A stretch of 28,553 nt of DNA from an uncultured Hungatella sp. (GTDB lineage Bacteria > Bacillota > Clostridia > Lachnospirales > Lachnospiraceae). The DNA lies in contig CAJUPP010000048.1 of the NCBI GenBank assembly GCA_910588325.1, positions 1 through 28,553 on the forward strand, in the 5' to 3' direction. Both the position numbers and the translations under genes were made by a program. Below are positions 15,370 through 23,011 of this stretch, in pieces. The notes under the pieces were generated by a model. It ran no database searches and was not told where the DNA came from. It saw nothing but the letters and a program-made list of their open reading frames with translations. Position 1 is the stretch's first letter. The number at the start of each line of letters is the position of its first letter.

Positions 15370-17160
15370 CTAGTATGACCCGGATTCTTTCATGGTTCTC
15401 ATCCGAAACCGGATTCTCACACAGGTATCCTCCGGCGCCGACTCAATCTCCAGACCGGCCTGGGCCCCGAACTCAAACTTGATTCTGGAGTCTACATTTT
15501 TCAGCCCAAAGCTTACCTTATTTTTTCCTGTGACCTTCTGGTCCAGGTAGTCCCTCAGCTCCTTCAGCCGCTCCCCACTGATTCCCGGCCCGTCGTCATG
15601 GACTTCCAGATAGGCATGTTCCCCGTCATAGCTGCCTCCCAGGACACAGATATTCCCAAACCCGTGCTTCTTTTTGATTCCGTGGTAAATGGCGTTTTCC
15701 ACCAGAGGCTGAAGGGACATCTTGGGGATTCGGCATTCCAAAAGCTCCGGGTCGCAGTCAATGGTATAGTCAAACAGGTCCGAGTAGCGGAAATGCTGAA
15801 TATACAGATAATTCTTCACATGCTCTAACTCTTCCTCCACCGTAATAATCGTGTCCCCCTTATTTAAGCCTGCCCGGTAAAAGGCCGACAGCGCCGACAG
15901 CATCTCACTGGCTTTTTCCGGCTGTTTTAACTCACAAAGCTGCATAATGGAATACAGGGTATTGTACAGGAAATGGGGATTGATCTGTTCCTGCAAAAGG
16001 GCAATCTCTGTCTGGCGCTTAGCCTCCTGCTCATCTTTTATCTGATGGAGAAGATGATTGATTCTCAGACGCATGTCCTCCAGGCTGTTGCAGAGCGTGG
16101 TTATCTCCGCATAAGAATGAAGGGAAATCTCATGCTCCAGCATGTCCTCCGCCTCCACCTTCTGGCTCAGCACGCTGAGGGAATGGCTGATGGCTTTCGA
16201 TAAAATGCCTATGAGTATGGAAGTCACCGCAATGGTAAAAGCCGCAATCAATATTACTTCTGTCTTAATATAATGGGCATTGGAGATACTGCTTTCCTCC
16301 ACATTGTAAACCAGCTTCCATCCTGTCAGATCCATGCCCTCATACATAAAATAGTAATCGTCTTTGACTTCTGTGGCGATCATTCCCGGTATCTTCGGCT
16401 TGCCCATCAGATATTCCTGGTTTTCCTTCACCACCTGACACGCCTTCTCATCACCGAAATGTATGATTCCGTCATCAGTCACGATATTCAGGCTGGCTTT
16501 CTGATCCAATGCCATGGTATCCATACTTCTCTCAAACAGGGATTTTTTGATTGCAATCAGAATGATTCCGCTGTATCTCTCCTTGCCTCCCTCATACAGA
16601 TGGAACAGCACGGCTCCCACCTCCGGGTCCGGTATCAAATCTCTGTAGGAATCCGCATCCAGCCAATAATACTTATTTTCCGGAAATCTTTCTTTCCAGA
16701 GATCATAGGAATACTGAATCTTCAAAAGATCCTGCTCATACCCCTGGGTCAGTACCTTCCCATCTCCAAAATTTATATATATATTGTATACACTGGAAGA
16801 ATTGGCGCTTAAGAACTGAGCCATCTGTTTTCTTAAATAGATATAATTGCCTGCCGCATAGGATAACTGACGCCTGCTTCTGGAAATCTCCCGAAGCTGC
16901 AGCAGGTTCTGGCTGGTTTCAAAAGTTTCAAACCCGTCAAATATATTTGCAATATGGTTTCCCAGATACACATCAAACTGGCGCATCACTATGGTCATAT
17001 TGTCTCTGGTGTTCTGCCGTATTTTTGATTCGGACAGGTGCACCACAATGGCGCTGAAGCTTATAAACACCACACTGACAAAGACTACCATAATGATAGT
17101 CAGCAGATACCGGAACGAAATTTTCTCATACCATTTTCGGATGCCTTCGTATTTTCTCAT
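15370..17160 (-). CDS. YesM-type sensor histidine kinase
   Basis: A 596-residue membrane kinase. Membrane segments at about residues 17-41 and 301-320 enclose an extracellular sensor domain of about 260 residues. A HAMP-like linker follows, then the His_kinase core with the phosphorylated H396 in QEQINPHFLYN, the N box PLVENAIYHGIKKK and the G1 box DDGPGISG of the ATPase domain. AGGAGC precedes the ATG. YesM/YesN pairs control carbohydrate uptake in Firmicutes, and this one heads the operon for the importer and the pectin enzymes. The ligand, perhaps a pectic oligosaccharide, is inferred from context. Confidence 0.94.
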   Translation of the reverse strand: MRKYEGIRKWYEKISFRYLLTIIMVVFVSVVFISFSAIVVHLSESKIRQNTRDNMTIVMRQFDVYLGNHIANIFDGFETFETSQNLLQLREISRSRRQLSYAAGNYIYLRKQMAQFLSANSSSVYNIYINFGDGKVLTQGYEQDLLKIQYSYDLWKERFPENKYYWLDADSYRDLIPDPEVGAVLFHLYEGGKERYSGIILIAIKKSLFERSMDTMALDQKASLNIVTDDGIIHFGDEKACQVVKENQEYLMGKPKIPGMIATEVKDDYYFMYEGMDLTGWKLVYNVEESSISNAHYIKTEVILIAAFTIAVTSILIGILSKAISHSLSVLSQKVEAEDMLEHEISLHSYAEITTLCNSLEDMRLRINHLLHQIKDEQEAKRQTEIALLQEQINPHFLYNTLYSIMQLCELKQPEKASEMLSALSAFYRAGLNKGDTIITVEEELEHVKNYLYIQHFRYSDLFDYTIDCDPELLECRIPKMSLQPLVENAIYHGIKKKHGFGNICVLGGSYDGEHAYLEVHDDGPGISGERLKELRDYLDQKVTGKNKVSFGLKNVDSRIKFEFGAQAGLEIESAPEDTCVRIRFRMRTMKESGSY

Positions 17161-17201
17161 AATTGCTCCTGCTTTATTAGGATTCTTTAAATTCTTTCTG
17201 T

Positions 17202-17231
17202 ATTATAACTATAGCAGACTTTTTTTCTGCT
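17202..17231 (-). promoter_or_regulatory. Probable promoter of the sensor-kinase operon with a flanking inverted repeat
   Basis: On the minus strand TATAAT (17202-17207) lies about 40 bp before the kinase start; no good -35 box is visible. Just upstream AGCAGA/TCTGCT (17213-17218 and 17226-17231) form an inverted repeat at about the -35 position, which could be a regulator site replacing a -35 element. Confidence 0.4.
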
Positions 17232-17239
17232 GAAAAGGC

Positions 17240-17302
17240 AAAAAAGAGAGCCTGCCGCAAACCCCGGAATCTCCAAATCCGTTTCTTGCAGCAAGCTCTT
17301 CT
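17240..17302 (-). terminator. Terminator of the L,D-transpeptidase gene
   Basis: On the minus strand AGAGCTTGCTGCAA (about 17286-17300) pairs with TTTGCGGCAGGCTCT (about 17247-17261), helped by G-U pairs, and is followed by TTTTTT (17240-17245). It begins about 20 bp after the stop of the minus-strand gene at 17323. Confidence 0.7.
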
Positions 17303-17322
17303 CTGTCCTTTCTCCCTTAGCC

Positions 17323-18144
17323 TTACTCTCCGTTTGAAAAATCCCCTTCCGGCGATAATCCATGATTGGTGCCGTATGTGTCATAGATAAGTCCGAACGT
17401 TCCTCTGGGTGCCTGGGCAATATAGCAGGCGCCGTCTCCGTATGTACCGTACAGTTTCATAACCTCCGCCATCTTCTCCTTGGGAATCTGAACACAGCCG
17501 GAACTAAACTCCACCCCTTCAGGCATGCAGTGAAGAAACAGAGCCGAACCCTGATTTGGAATCGCTTCTTTATTAAATCCTGCGTCTATGGCATAGTCAT
17601 AATAACCTGCATATTTTTGGGTACCTACTCTCTCCCCTTCTTTTTCACTTCCGTCAACCAGGCTGTTGGTTTCATCCTCCCACACATGGCTTTCCTTTAC
17701 CTTTATGTAATTGGAAGGAAATCCCTCCATAGGATCATCCTGCCCAAAGGGAGTATTCATCTGAAAAACGCCGATGGGAGTCGTCTTATCCCCCATGACA
17801 CGGTGATTGCTCATACCATTATATCCCAAATTGCCGTCTGTTTTGAACTTCAGCTCCCAGTCCCAGCCATCATACGACTTCTCCCAGGCTGATACCAGGC
17901 ACTTGCTTCCTCCGGTTCCTTCTACGATTACCAAAACCTTGGCCTCATCCGGAAGCACAAACCTTTGGGGAATTTCCTCCATCCCAGGGCCTGTGGGTCC
18001 GGACAACGGATTATCTGCAATATTTTCCGTTACCTGAACTGCCTGCCCCTCTGCTGCCAGAGAAGTGACGGACACAGACAACATAAAACATGCCAGAATC
18101 ATAGCCGATGCATACCTTTTACCGCCATATAATTTTTTTCTCAT
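17323..18144 (-). CDS. Exported L,D-transpeptidase (YkuD/ErfK-type) family protein
   Basis: A 273-residue protein with a signal peptide (basic MRKKLYGGKR, then a hydrophobic stretch to about residue 30, likely cleaved near SLA-A). The YkuD catalytic domain spans about residues 68-246: KTTPIGVF at 120-127, H205 in LFLHC and the nucleophile C217 in SSGCVQIP. This matches the branch with SxGC rather than SHGC. Such enzymes form 3-3 cross-links in peptidoglycan or attach proteins to it outside the membrane. It is flanked by its own terminator and separated by 105 bp from the methyltransferase upstream, so it may be a single-gene unit. Activity is inferred from the motif. Confidence 0.85.
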   Translation of the reverse strand: MRKKLYGGKRYASAMILACFMLSVSVTSLAAEGQAVQVTENIADNPLSGPTGPGMEEIPQRFVLPDEAKVLVIVEGTGGSKCLVSAWEKSYDGWDWELKFKTDGNLGYNGMSNHRVMGDKTTPIGVFQMNTPFGQDDPMEGFPSNYIKVKESHVWEDETNSLVDGSEKEGERVGTQKYAGYYDYAIDAGFNKEAIPNQGSALFLHCMPEGVEFSSGCVQIPKEKMAEVMKLYGTYGDGACYIAQAPRGTFGLIYDTYGTNHGLSPEGDFSNGE

Positions 18145-18249
18145 AGATTTCCCATCTCCTTTGTAACTTATGCCTTTCTACCTTTGGTTTCTTTTATCTT
18201 ATCACTTTGTGCGAAAAAGAGCCAGACTTTTCTTTCACTTCACGAAATC

Positions 18250-19086
18250 TCACTTCACCAAATGCCTCCCAGCCAGCTGCCAGAACGCCACCGCGCTGGC
18301 TGCCGCCACATTCAGAGAATCCACGCCGTGGGACATGGGGATGCGGACTGTGTAATCGCAGTCTGCAATGGTTTCCGCCGCCAGCCCGTCTCCCTCCGTC
18401 CCCAGAACGATGGCCAGCCGTTCAGCTGTCTCCAGACAGGGCGCATCAATCCGGATGGATGCATCCGTCAAAGCCATGGCCGCTGTCTGAAACCCCATAT
18501 TCCGCAAACACTTCATTCCTTCTAAAGGCCATGGCGTGTCTTTATCAAAAAAAGTCCACGGCACCTGAAATACCGTCCCCATACTTACCCGAATCGCCCG
18601 GCGGTACAGTGGGTCACTGCAGCCTGCAGTCAGAAGAACCCCATCGATATTAAGCGCCGCAGCCGAACGGAAAATCGCCCCTACATTGGTGGGATTCATC
18701 ACCTGCTCCAGCACAGCAATCCTGCAGGCTCCCCCACAGACCTGAGAGACAGAAGGAAGTTCTGGACGGCGCATGGCACAGAGAAGTCCGCGGGTCAGGC
18801 AAAAACCGGTCAGTTTGGAAATCACCGCCAATTCTGCCGTAAAGATCGGCACCTTCCCACACCTTCTTACGATTTCCTCCGTCTCCTCATCTGTCTGCCT
18901 CTTCTCTACCAATACCGAGATCGGCTCACAGCCTGCATCCAAAGCACGTCCGATTACCTTGGGACTCTCCGCAATGAAAATCCCCTGTTCCGGCTCATAG
19001 TAATGAAGAAGCTGGTTTTCCGGCAGCCTGGCATAGATATCCAGCTGTGGAGCAGAAAAATCTGTGATTTCTATTCTGTCAGACAT
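18250..19086 (-). CDS. SpoU/TrmH-family RNA 2'-O-methyltransferase
   Basis: A 278-residue SPOUT methyltransferase that uses S-adenosylmethionine to methylate ribose 2'-OH in rRNA or tRNA. An N-terminal substrate-binding region (about 1-115) precedes the catalytic knot. The three family motifs are intact: motif 1 NPTNVGAIFR (131-140), motif 2 IVLGTEGDGL (226-235) and motif 3 IPMSHGVDSLNVAAA (249-263). AAGGAGG lies about 11 nt before the ATG, and a TTTACA/TATAAT promoter is found about 105 bp upstream. The exact target nucleotide is not visible. It is divergently oriented from the lactate dehydrogenase gene. Confidence 0.92.
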   Translation of the reverse strand: MSDRIEITDFSAPQLDIYARLPENQLLHYYEPEQGIFIAESPKVIGRALDAGCEPISVLVEKRQTDEETEEIVRRCGKVPIFTAELAVISKLTGFCLTRGLLCAMRRPELPSVSQVCGGACRIAVLEQVMNPTNVGAIFRSAAALNIDGVLLTAGCSDPLYRRAIRVSMGTVFQVPWTFFDKDTPWPLEGMKCLRNMGFQTAAMALTDASIRIDAPCLETAERLAIVLGTEGDGLAAETIADCDYTVRIPMSHGVDSLNVAAASAVAFWQLAGRHLVK

Positions 19087-19190
19087 ACTCTTGTCGCCTC
19101 CTTACAATCTGATCTTTTCTGTATTTGAAACAAACTATCCTTACAGGTTCGTCTTACTTGTATCTTATTGCTCATAAACGTTCTTCTCTC

Positions 19191-19220
19191 ATTATACAAT
19201 ATTTACACATCTTCTGTAAA
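19191..19220 (-). promoter_or_regulatory. Promoter of the RNA methyltransferase gene
   Basis: On the minus strand TTTACA (19215-19220) and a perfect TATAAT (19191-19196) are spaced by 18 bp and point toward the methyltransferase start at 19086. Confidence 0.7.
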
Positions 19221-19223
19221 TTG

Positions 19224-19245
19224 TACGGGAATGAATTCTCCCGTA
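19224..19245 (+). promoter_or_regulatory. Inverted repeat in the ldh upstream region, candidate operator
   Basis: TACGGGA (19224-19230) and TCCCGTA (19239-19245) are a perfect 7-bp inverted repeat around an 8-nt spacer that itself contains GAATTC. It lies just upstream of a possible extended -10 (TGGAATACT, about 19249-19257) and 56 bp before the ldh start. No U-run follows, so a protein-binding site is more likely than a terminator. Confidence 0.45.
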
Positions 19246-19300
19246 ATTTGGAATACTAAAGACGCAATTATCAATTAAAATACAGAAAAGAGGTCCGATT

Positions 19301-20251
19301 ATGGTAAATGATAACCGAAAAGTAGTTCTGGTAGGGACAGGAATGGTGGGAATGAGCTATGCCTACTCGCTTCTGAATCAGAATGTCTGTGATGAGCTGG
19401 TACTTATCGATTTGAACAAACAGAGGGCGGAAGGGGAAGCTATGGATTTAAACCACGGTCTCGCCTTTTCTGCTGCCAACATGAAGATCTATGCTGGGGA
19501 ATATGAGGACTGCAGCGATGCGGATATCGTGGTAATCTGCGCAGGTGTCGCCCAAAAACCCGGTGAGACCCGTCTGGCTCTCTTAAAACGCAATGCCAAA
19601 GTGTTCCGCTCTATCATCGAGCCGGTAACCGCATCCGGATTCGACGGAATCTTTCTTGTAGCCACCAATCCGGTGGATATCATGACAAAGATTACCTATA
19701 TGCTGTCAGGATTTAATCCCAGAAAAGTTCTTGGAAGCGGTACCGCTTTAGATACTGCCAGACTCCGCTATCTCTTAGGAGAATATCTGAAAATCGATCC
19801 TAAAAACGTTCATGCTTATGTGATAGGGGAACATGGCGACAGCGAGTTTGTCCCCTGGAGCCAGGCCCAGGTAGCAACCAAATCTATCCTGGAATTATGC
19901 GAGGAAAACCCCAGTATCGATAAGAATAAATTGGAAGAAATCGAAAAAGAAGTGGAAGAAGCCGCTTACAAAATCATAGAGGCCAAAAATGCCACCTATT
20001 ACGGCATAGGCATGGCCTTAACCCGGATAACCAAAGCTATCCTGGGAGACGAAAACAGTATCCTTACAGTCTCCGCCATGCTGAAAGGCGAATATGAACA
20101 GACAGATGTCTTTTCCGGAGTCCCGTGCATTATTAATAAAAACGGGGTACGGAAAGTGATGACTCTGTCACTGACTCAGGAAGAATCTGAACGGCTTTGC
20201 AGTTCCTGCCAGGTGCTGAGAGACTGTTATGATGAGTTGGGTTCATACTGA
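19301..20251 (+). CDS. ldh: L-lactate dehydrogenase
   Basis: A 316-residue NAD-dependent enzyme that interconverts pyruvate and L-lactate in the cytoplasm to regenerate NAD+ in fermentation. The Rossmann glycine motif is GTGMVG (12-17). Q85 in GVAQKPGETR marks lactate rather than malate specificity, where malate enzymes have Arg. R91, D151, R154 and the catalytic H178 in GEHGDSE are all present, as is NATYYGIG for substrate binding. GAGG lies 9 nt before the ATG. It appears to be a single-gene unit, divergent from the methyltransferase, with a candidate operator in the intergenic region. Length and motifs are normal for the family. Confidence 0.95.
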   Translation: MVNDNRKVVLVGTGMVGMSYAYSLLNQNVCDELVLIDLNKQRAEGEAMDLNHGLAFSAANMKIYAGEYEDCSDADIVVICAGVAQKPGETRLALLKRNAKVFRSIIEPVTASGFDGIFLVATNPVDIMTKITYMLSGFNPRKVLGSGTALDTARLRYLLGEYLKIDPKNVHAYVIGEHGDSEFVPWSQAQVATKSILELCEENPSIDKNKLEEIEKEVEEAAYKIIEAKNATYYGIGMALTRITKAILGDENSILTVSAMLKGEYEQTDVFSGVPCIINKNGVRKVMTLSLTQEESERLCSSCQVLRDCYDELGSY

Positions 20252-20680
20252 CAACATACAGATACAGCATACTCTCATTTATAAGTACCTCAAAGGAAGC
20301 GTCGTGTAAAGCAGCATCCTTCCTTGCTATTCTGACCATACCATCTTTTGAGGTACGAATCCCATATATTCTTTCGGTAAACCTCCATGTGCCCGGCGGC
20401 GGACACACCACCACACATGAAAGTCTGGCGGGCACACTTGGCATACCTGAATTCATGCCGCCTATTCGGCGGCGGGCTTTCATAGTGACCAAAAATACCT
20501 TGTATAGCATCCGTCTGAATCCTAATATGCAGAGGATCAATAAACCTATCTCTGACAATAGGACATAAAATAGCCTGTTGTGTTGCAATAACAAATCTTT
20601 ACTGTCAACATGATAATACCCGTTCATTCTCTCAACAGTAATAACATCTCCTTGTTCAACCTATAAACATCATTCCCCTA
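20252..20680. other. Gene-poor spacer rich in inverted repeats after ldh
   Basis: No convincing gene lies here. Several inverted repeats are visible: GTACCTCAAA/TTTGAGGTAC (20285-20294, 20347-20356), TGTGCCCG/CGGGCACA (20388-20395, 20429-20436), GCCGCC/GGCGGC (20457-20462, 20468-20473) enclosed by TGAAAG/CTTTCA (20418-20423, 20477-20482). A minus-strand frame starting at 20627 encodes a hydrophobic segment (LSEIGLLILCILGF) but runs antisense into the end of ldh and passes through these repeats. It may be a remnant of a small membrane protein. The segment could be a decayed palindromic element or an RNA structure ending ldh transcription. Confidence 0.4.
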
Positions 20681-20711
20681 TTGACATCTCATTTTCAGGT
20701 ATCATATGATA
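20681..20711 (+). promoter_or_regulatory. Promoter of the PucR-type regulator gene
   Basis: A perfect TTGACA (20681-20686) and TATGAT (20705-20710) are spaced by 18 bp. The -10 lies inside the perfect 12-bp palindrome TATCATATGATA (20700-20711), a possible autoregulatory site. The gene starts at 20778. Confidence 0.65.
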
Positions 20712-20777
20712 GATACAATTATTTTCAATTCAGAAAAGTTTTAATCCCAGGATTGCCACCAGAAAGGAATATGAGTT

Positions 20778-22025
20778 ATGAAAGTTACAATCGAATATTT
20801 AATTCAGCAGCCCTATATGAACAACGTCAAGGTTCTGTGTGCCCAGAACCATCTAAGAAATGTTGTGGATGGAATCAGTTTTTTAGAGGGAGGCTCCAAT
20901 CGCCTGATGCTGTTAAAAAACACCATGATTATGTCCGACACCGCATCCTTTCTCGGCATGCCGGAGGCAGAGCTGGAAACACTTTTGGATGCCTATTCCA
21001 AAACCAGGGTTTCCGCAGTCTGTTTAAGATCCAACGTTGACAAGGCAAATCTCCATAGAATTACGACCGCAGCAGCCAGGAGGAACATCCCTATTCTTCT
21101 TCTGCCGGAAGACACGATTATCTCCTCCGTAATCAGTGGTATCAACTATGAATTTCTCTACAGCAGCGGCTATGACCTGACCCATTCTTATGAGGATAAC
21201 TTCATTCAGGAAATGATTTTCGCGGAGCAGGACACCAAGATGATACTTCACCGGGCCCGAATGATGGGAATCCGGGTCAATGAATTTTTATGTGTGATTA
21301 TGATCATGCCCTCTAAAAATGTGAATATCCATGAATTTATGCATCAATGTAAAATTGCATGGGGCGGATCTTCCCTGGCCTGCACCAGGAATAATACGGT
21401 CATGCTCATTGGGCGCCTCACCGTGCAGTATGAGCTGGCCAACAAACTCTTCCATGAAATGGCTGAGAATATGGCCGAAAAACTCCGCCAAAAATACACG
21501 AATATCCGGATTACCATCGGCATCGGTCACTGCTACGCCAATGTAGTAAACCTGCGCAGCAGCTATTTCAATGCCAAAACCGCCATTCTTGCCGCCATAT
21601 CCAACTCCTTCCAAAAGGATGTAGTGTTCTATGACCAGTTGGGAATTTATAAGGTCCTGTTCGACATTAAAAACCGGGAAAGCGTATATGCAATCCGAAG
21701 CGAAATCATCGGCCCTATTGTAAAATACGACCATGAGCACCAGACAGATTTTTTTAATACCATCAGCACCTATCTTGACAGCTTCTGCTCTGTACAGGAC
21801 ACATCCAAGAAGCTGAACGTACATTACAATACCATCCGTTACCGGCTTCAGAAAATAAAAGAAGAGCTGGGCTGGGATTTATTTCAGATGGAGGACTGCA
21901 CCAATCTGGTCATCGGGATTCAGCTGAATCACTTTTTAACAGATGAAGAAACCTCTACCCCGCCTTCCTCCTCCCACGGCAAGGATTCCAATGTCCTGCC
22001 TCGTATTCCTGATAGTAACAACTGA
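20778..22025 (+). CDS. PucR/CdaR-family transcriptional regulator
   Basis: A 415-residue cytoplasmic regulator. The N-terminal about 125 residues resemble the PucR ligand domain (NVVDGISFLEGGSNRLMLLK, then RNIPILLLPEDT). The middle has a CdaR GGDEF-like region (ITIGIGHCYANVVNLRSSYFNA). Residues about 330-395 are the family's C-terminal helix-turn-helix, with the core VQDTSKKLNVHYNTIRYRLQ. The family usually activates catabolic genes, for example for purines, sugar acids or amino acids, in response to the substrate. It has its own strong promoter, AAAGGAA before the ATG, and precedes the five-gene operon by 212 bp that contain a 26-bp palindrome and a second promoter. It is thus the likely inducer-responsive regulator of that operon. 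Confidence 0.88.
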   Translation: MKVTIEYLIQQPYMNNVKVLCAQNHLRNVVDGISFLEGGSNRLMLLKNTMIMSDTASFLGMPEAELETLLDAYSKTRVSAVCLRSNVDKANLHRITTAAARRNIPILLLPEDTIISSVISGINYEFLYSSGYDLTHSYEDNFIQEMIFAEQDTKMILHRARMMGIRVNEFLCVIMIMPSKNVNIHEFMHQCKIAWGGSSLACTRNNTVMLIGRLTVQYELANKLFHEMAENMAEKLRQKYTNIRITIGIGHCYANVVNLRSSYFNAKTAILAAISNSFQKDVVFYDQLGIYKVLFDIKNRESVYAIRSEIIGPIVKYDHEHQTDFFNTISTYLDSFCSVQDTSKKLNVHYNTIRYRLQKIKEELGWDLFQMEDCTNLVIGIQLNHFLTDEETSTPPSSSHGKDSNVLPRIPDSNN

Positions 22026-22076
22026 TAATTATCTTTTCCCGCTCGGCTTGTGCAGATTATAAATTTGTACAAGCTA

Positions 22077-22102
22077 TTTTATTGAAAAATTTTTCAATAA
22101 AA
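22077..22102 (+). promoter_or_regulatory. Perfect 26-bp palindrome upstream of the PyrK-like operon
   Basis: The half-site TTTTATTGAAAAA (22077-22089) is followed without spacer by its exact reverse complement (22090-22102). It lies 53 bp upstream of the -35 box of the operon promoter, a suitable place for an activator site. A weaker inverted repeat, GCTTGT/ACAAGC (22046-22051, 22069-22074), lies just before it and could be the end of the regulator transcript. Confidence 0.6.
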
Positions 22103-22154
22103 CAGAAATTTAACTAAAAAATAAACAAATATATTTCCCTTATTTGTCTTTTTT

Positions 22155-22183
22155 TTGACAATCTTTTTCACATAAGTCATAAT
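22155..22183 (+). promoter_or_regulatory. Promoter of the PyrK-like/PyrD-like operon
   Basis: A perfect TTGACA (22155-22160) and CATAAT (22178-22183) are separated by 17 bp and lie about 55 bp before the start codon. TAATAC at 22180 is an alternative -10. Confidence 0.65.
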
Positions 22184-22237
22184 ACATTTATCATACGTTT
22201 GGCGCCAACAAAAAATGATAGAAAGGAGCTGTACAGT

Positions 22238-23011
22238 TTGTTAGAACTGGGAAAAATTTTAGAAAACAGACCTGTAGCAAAGGATATCTATGAAATGGTG
22301 CTTGAGGCGCCAGAAATTGCAAAAGCAGCCAGGCCAGGCCAATTTGTAAATCTGCGTCTCAGCGATAAGCTGGATCCCCTGCTTCGCAGGCCTATTAGCC
22401 TTCACGGCATCGATCCTGAAAAAGGTACCATCACAATGCTGTATCTGATTGTGGGGAAAGGAACTGCCATGATGCGGGATATGGAGGCTGGTGCAGTAGT
22501 CGATGTGCTGGGTCCTCTGGGAAATGGCTGGAACTGCGATTTTGAAGGCAGATATGCGGTACTTATCGGCGGCGGAATCGGAATCGCTCCCTTATATCCT
22601 CTGGCTAAAGCCCTTGCGGAAGCAGGAAAAACCGTAGAGCTGATTGTTGGTGCTAAAAATAAGGAGTACCTTACGGATCTCTCCCTCTATGAAACCCTAG
22701 GCGTGCGGGTAACGGTCACCACAGACGACGGTTCCGCGGGAATCAAGGGATTTGTCACGGAAGCGCTGGCAAATTCGATTCAGGAAAAAATCTGTGACTA
22801 CATCTATGCCTGCGGTCCTCTGCCCATGTTAAAGTTTGTAGAAAAGCTTGCCATAGCCAATAAAAAGCCGGGGCAGGTCTCTACAGAATCCCACATGGGA
22901 TGCGGCCTTGGTATCTGTCTTTTGTGCCCCAGTAAGGTAACTGCAGGGGGTTATAAGAGAACCTGCACTGACGGACCGGTATTTGAGATAGGAGAGCTGG
23001 ATTATGAGTAA
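22238..23011 (+). CDS. Dihydroorotate dehydrogenase B-type electron transfer subunit (PyrK-like)
   Basis: About 257 residues; it would pass electrons between NAD(H) and a partner flavoprotein through FAD and a 2Fe-2S cluster. The FAD-binding motif RRPISLH and the NAD-binding GGGIGIAPLYPLAK are clear. The C-terminal cluster cysteines are C222, C227, C230 and C243 (CX4CX2CX12C). I chose TTG 22238 because AAAGGAG lies 9 nt before it; the frame is open further up to TTG 22199 but without a site. It overlaps the PyrD-like gene by 8 nt, so the two proteins probably form one complex. The context (transporters, MmgE/PrpD, PucR) is catabolic rather than pyrimidine biosynthesis, so the native substrate may not be dihydroorotate. 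Confidence 0.88.
   Translation: MLELGKILENRPVAKDIYEMVLEAPEIAKAARPGQFVNLRLSDKLDPLLRRPISLHGIDPEKGTITMLYLIVGKGTAMMRDMEAGAVVDVLGPLGNGWNCDFEGRYAVLIGGGIGIAPLYPLAKALAEAGKTVELIVGAKNKEYLTDLSLYETLGVRVTVTTDDGSAGIKGFVTEALANSIQEKICDYIYACGPLPMLKFVEKLAIANKKPGQVSTESHMGCGLGICLLCPSKVTAGGYKRTCTDGPVFEIGELDYE

Noticed and set aside
20133..20627. 164-codon minus-strand frame with one hydrophobic helix
   Set aside because: It overlaps the end of ldh by 119 bp in antisense, has no ribosome-binding site at usual distance and crosses GC-rich inverted repeats; kept only as a possible remnant.
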